Below, in pieces: positions 62,470 through 64,000 of a DNA stretch of 64,000 nt. Location: positions 26,107-90,106 of the forward strand of contig JAAWEL010000042.1 in assembly GCA_022794255.1 (NCBI GenBank), in the 5' to 3' direction. A program made the position numbers and the translations under genes. How positions within the stretch are numbered: position 1 is the first letter of the stretch; each line of letters begins with the position of its first letter. The stretch is from Lachnospiraceae bacterium. Its GTDB lineage: Bacteria > Bacillota > Clostridia > Lachnospirales > Lachnospiraceae. The notes below the pieces were generated by a model. It was given only the letters and a program-made list of their open reading frames with translations, had not been told where the DNA came from and made no database searches.

Positions 62470-63479
62470 ATGAGAATAAACAGAACACTGTCAAACGGCT
62501 TCTCAGCACCCGGGGAATGGGCGCGGTGGTTACGGCCTTTGCAGGACTGATTGTGATCTATGTGGCCTTTGGATTGATTGACAAAAACGTATTTTCCGGA
62601 CAGAATGTGATGAATCTTCTCCGTTCCATGTCCAAATATCTTCTGATTGGTGTGGGGCAGAGTTATCTTCTTATCACCGGAAACATCGACTTGTCTATCG
62701 GCTCCATGGTAGGGATGAGCGCTATGATCTCAGCCACTCTGATGACCATGGGAATCACTCCCATAGTTGCCATGGCAGTAGCTTTGGTGTGTTGCCTCTG
62801 CTGCGGTGTGGTCAATGGAATCCTGGTGGGTAAGTTTAAGCTTCCGCCTTTTATCGCCACACTGGGAACCATGTTTGTGACCCGGGGCGCCGCCTATATG
62901 GTCAACAACAACCGAAACACGGATGCCATTGCCACTGGTATCGGCAAAGAGGCAGGGGACAGCTTCCAGAACTTTTTCTACTACGGAAAAACCCTTGGAA
63001 TTTTTAATACTTTCTGGATTGCCCTGATTTTGTTTCTTGTATTTTTCTTCCTGCTGTCCAAAACCAGGACCGGGAGACATATCTATGCCATTGGCTCTAA
63101 TGTGGATGCTGCCAAGCTTTCTGGTGTCAATGTGGTTACTACCACCATCAAGGCTTACTTAGTCAGTGCTGTCTGTGCCTGTGTGGTAGGACTGATCCTC
63201 TGTGCCCAGGCCGGCATGGGAAATATGGAAGCAGGAAACATGTATGAGATGTACGGTGTTGCCGCAGGCGTAATCGGAGGCATCTCCCCCTTAGGCGGGA
63301 CCGGCCTTCTTCTTGGAACCTTTGCAGGCGCTGCTGTATGGCAGACATTAGAGAATGGATTAAACATGATTGGCGCCCAGGTGGGAATCCAGCGGTTGGT
63401 AATCGGTATCATCGTGGTGTTCTCTGTGCTGTTGGATGTGGTGGTTCGCTCGGGAAATTTTGGAAAGAAATCCAAGTGA
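62466..63479 (+). CDS. Sugar ABC transporter permease (RbsC type)
   Basis: A 337-residue CUT2 permease with about eight to ten hydrophobic segments. The family motifs LLITGNIDLSIGSMVGM and GGISPLGGTGLLLG are present. It overlaps the ATPase gene by four bases. After it lies a 136-base gap with a small hairpin (AACTGGTT/AACCGGTT, 63559-63581) before the binding-protein gene. Confidence 0.94.
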   Translation: MNENKQNTVKRLLSTRGMGAVVTAFAGLIVIYVAFGLIDKNVFSGQNVMNLLRSMSKYLLIGVGQSYLLITGNIDLSIGSMVGMSAMISATLMTMGITPIVAMAVALVCCLCCGVVNGILVGKFKLPPFIATLGTMFVTRGAAYMVNNNRNTDAIATGIGKEAGDSFQNFFYYGKTLGIFNTFWIALILFLVFFFLLSKTRTGRHIYAIGSNVDAAKLSGVNVVTTTIKAYLVSAVCACVVGLILCAQAGMGNMEAGNMYEMYGVAAGVIGGISPLGGTGLLLGTFAGAAVWQTLENGLNMIGAQVGIQRLVIGIIVVFSVLLDVVVRSGNFGKKSK

Positions 63480-63614
63480 GATTGGAAAGAAGGCAGCTTT
63501 TTCTGATAAAAAGGGCGACTGTCCCTGTCTGGAAGGCAGAGGAAAGCAACAGATATTTAACTGGTTATGAGACAACCGGTTATCTATAAAACCTATTAAA
63601 AAGGAGGATGTTTT

Positions 63615-64000
63615 ATGAAGAAAAGGTTACTTGCCATGTTAAGCTGCGCAGTACTTCTGGCAGCGTCTGTCACAGGGTGCAGCAGCTCCAAGCCTGCCGA
63701 GTCAGCGGCGGCTCCCGCAGGAAGCGAGGCGGCTACCGAGGAAGCCACCCAGGCAGCCGAAAAGCCGGCAGAGGGAGATGTAAAGATTGCTCTTATCACC
63801 ATGGATTCCATTGACCAGCACTGGGTTACTTTAAATGAAGGCGCCCAGAAGGCAGCGTCTGAGCTGGGAGTGACAGTTACTTTTATGTCCCCCAACACCA
63901 AGGACGATGCACAGCAGATCGAGTGTGTCAACAATGCAGTGGCCGGAGGATATAAGGCGATCATTGTGGCCGCTAATGGCCCGGATGCAATTTCCTCTGC
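63615..64000 (+). CDS. Sugar-binding lipoprotein (RbsB/MglB type), 3' end beyond the window
   Basis: An ATG at 63615 (AAGGAGG upstream) begins a signal peptide MKKRLLAMLSCAVLLAAS with lipobox VTGC, then an Ala/Glu-rich linker. The pattern KIALITMDSIDQHWVTLNEG follows, with ECVNNAVAGGYKAIIVAANG, the start of a periplasmic-binding-protein fold for pentoses or hexoses. The frame is open to the right edge. It completes the ATPase/permease/binding-protein set of the importer operon. Confidence 0.92.
   Translation, partial: MKKRLLAMLSCAVLLAASVTGCSSSKPAESAAAPAGSEAATEEATQAAEKPAEGDVKIALITMDSIDQHWVTLNEGAQKAASELGVTVTFMSPNTKDDAQQIECVNNAVAGGYKAIIVAANGPDAISS

Overview
The window looks like chromosomal DNA of an anaerobic Clostridia, most likely Lachnospiraceae (Enterocloster / Lachnoclostridium-like). 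The signs are GC content near one half, strong AGGAGG-type ribosome sites, occasional TTG starts, radical-SAM and 2-hydroxyacyl-CoA-dehydratase-type enzymes, many ABC sugar transporters with YesM/YesN or OmpR-type two-component systems, and no respiratory genes. The species call is inference. I see no IS element, phage gene, CRISPR array or rRNA; there is one tRNA gene.

Region 1 (1-8.8 kb) is catabolic. It holds the 3' part of a frameshifted TctA transporter permease, a glycyl-radical-enzyme activase, a zinc alcohol dehydrogenase, a beta-hydroxyacid dehydrogenase and an aldehyde dehydrogenase. A shared terminator separates these from a convergent CoA-acylating methylmalonate-semialdehyde dehydrogenase, which is divergent from an IclR regulator. 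The substrate cannot be read from the window, and the glycyl-radical enzyme itself is not here. Region 2 (8.8-18 kb) is a tight housekeeping run: RsmF-type methyltransferase, RsuA-type pseudouridine synthase, HAD phosphatase, YgiQ-type radical SAM protein, SDR, a small membrane protein, RluA-type synthase, a membrane-anchored lipase-like hydrolase and another membrane protein. Region 3 (18-22.3 kb) is a double-activase protein with its 2-hydroxyacyl-CoA-dehydratase-like partner, resembling double-cubane-cluster reductase systems.

Region 4 (22.3-28.5 kb) is a sugar locus: a TIM-barrel isomerase, a CUT1 binding lipoprotein, two permeases and a GH2 glycosidase, with no ATPase. After an MgtC-like gene, region 5 (29.3-38.1 kb) is a two-component system divergent from an unusual operon: a very large binding lipoprotein, two sugar-type permeases, a coiled-coil efflux adaptor and a stand-alone MacB-like extracellular domain. 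Region 6 (38.2-47.7 kb) has an alkyltransferase-like protein without the catalytic Cys, a second two-component system, and a divergent RND operon (adaptor, pump, two TolC-like proteins) with three 11-bp-phased repeats between them.

Region 7 (47.8-55.1 kb) has two adjacent TIM-barrel isomerase-like genes, one degenerate and fused to a Rossmann-like domain, followed by a five-gene ATP-grasp / alpha-E / transglutaminase / M14 / M14-like operon. After tRNA-Ala, region 8 (55.6-64 kb) is a sugar-sensing and uptake locus: leader ORF, YesN regulator, short YesM kinase, an ABC ATPase with damaged nucleotide motifs, a ROK protein, and a ribose-type ABC importer whose binding protein runs off the right end.

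A recurring theme is enzyme-family members that have lost catalytic residues (38169, 47825, 54147, 58381) beside intact relatives or partners, which suggests regulatory or structural roles. The strongest candidates for undescribed biology are the 31-38 kb importer/efflux-adaptor chimera, the RND pump with two TolC-like proteins, and the alpha-E/M14 operon.
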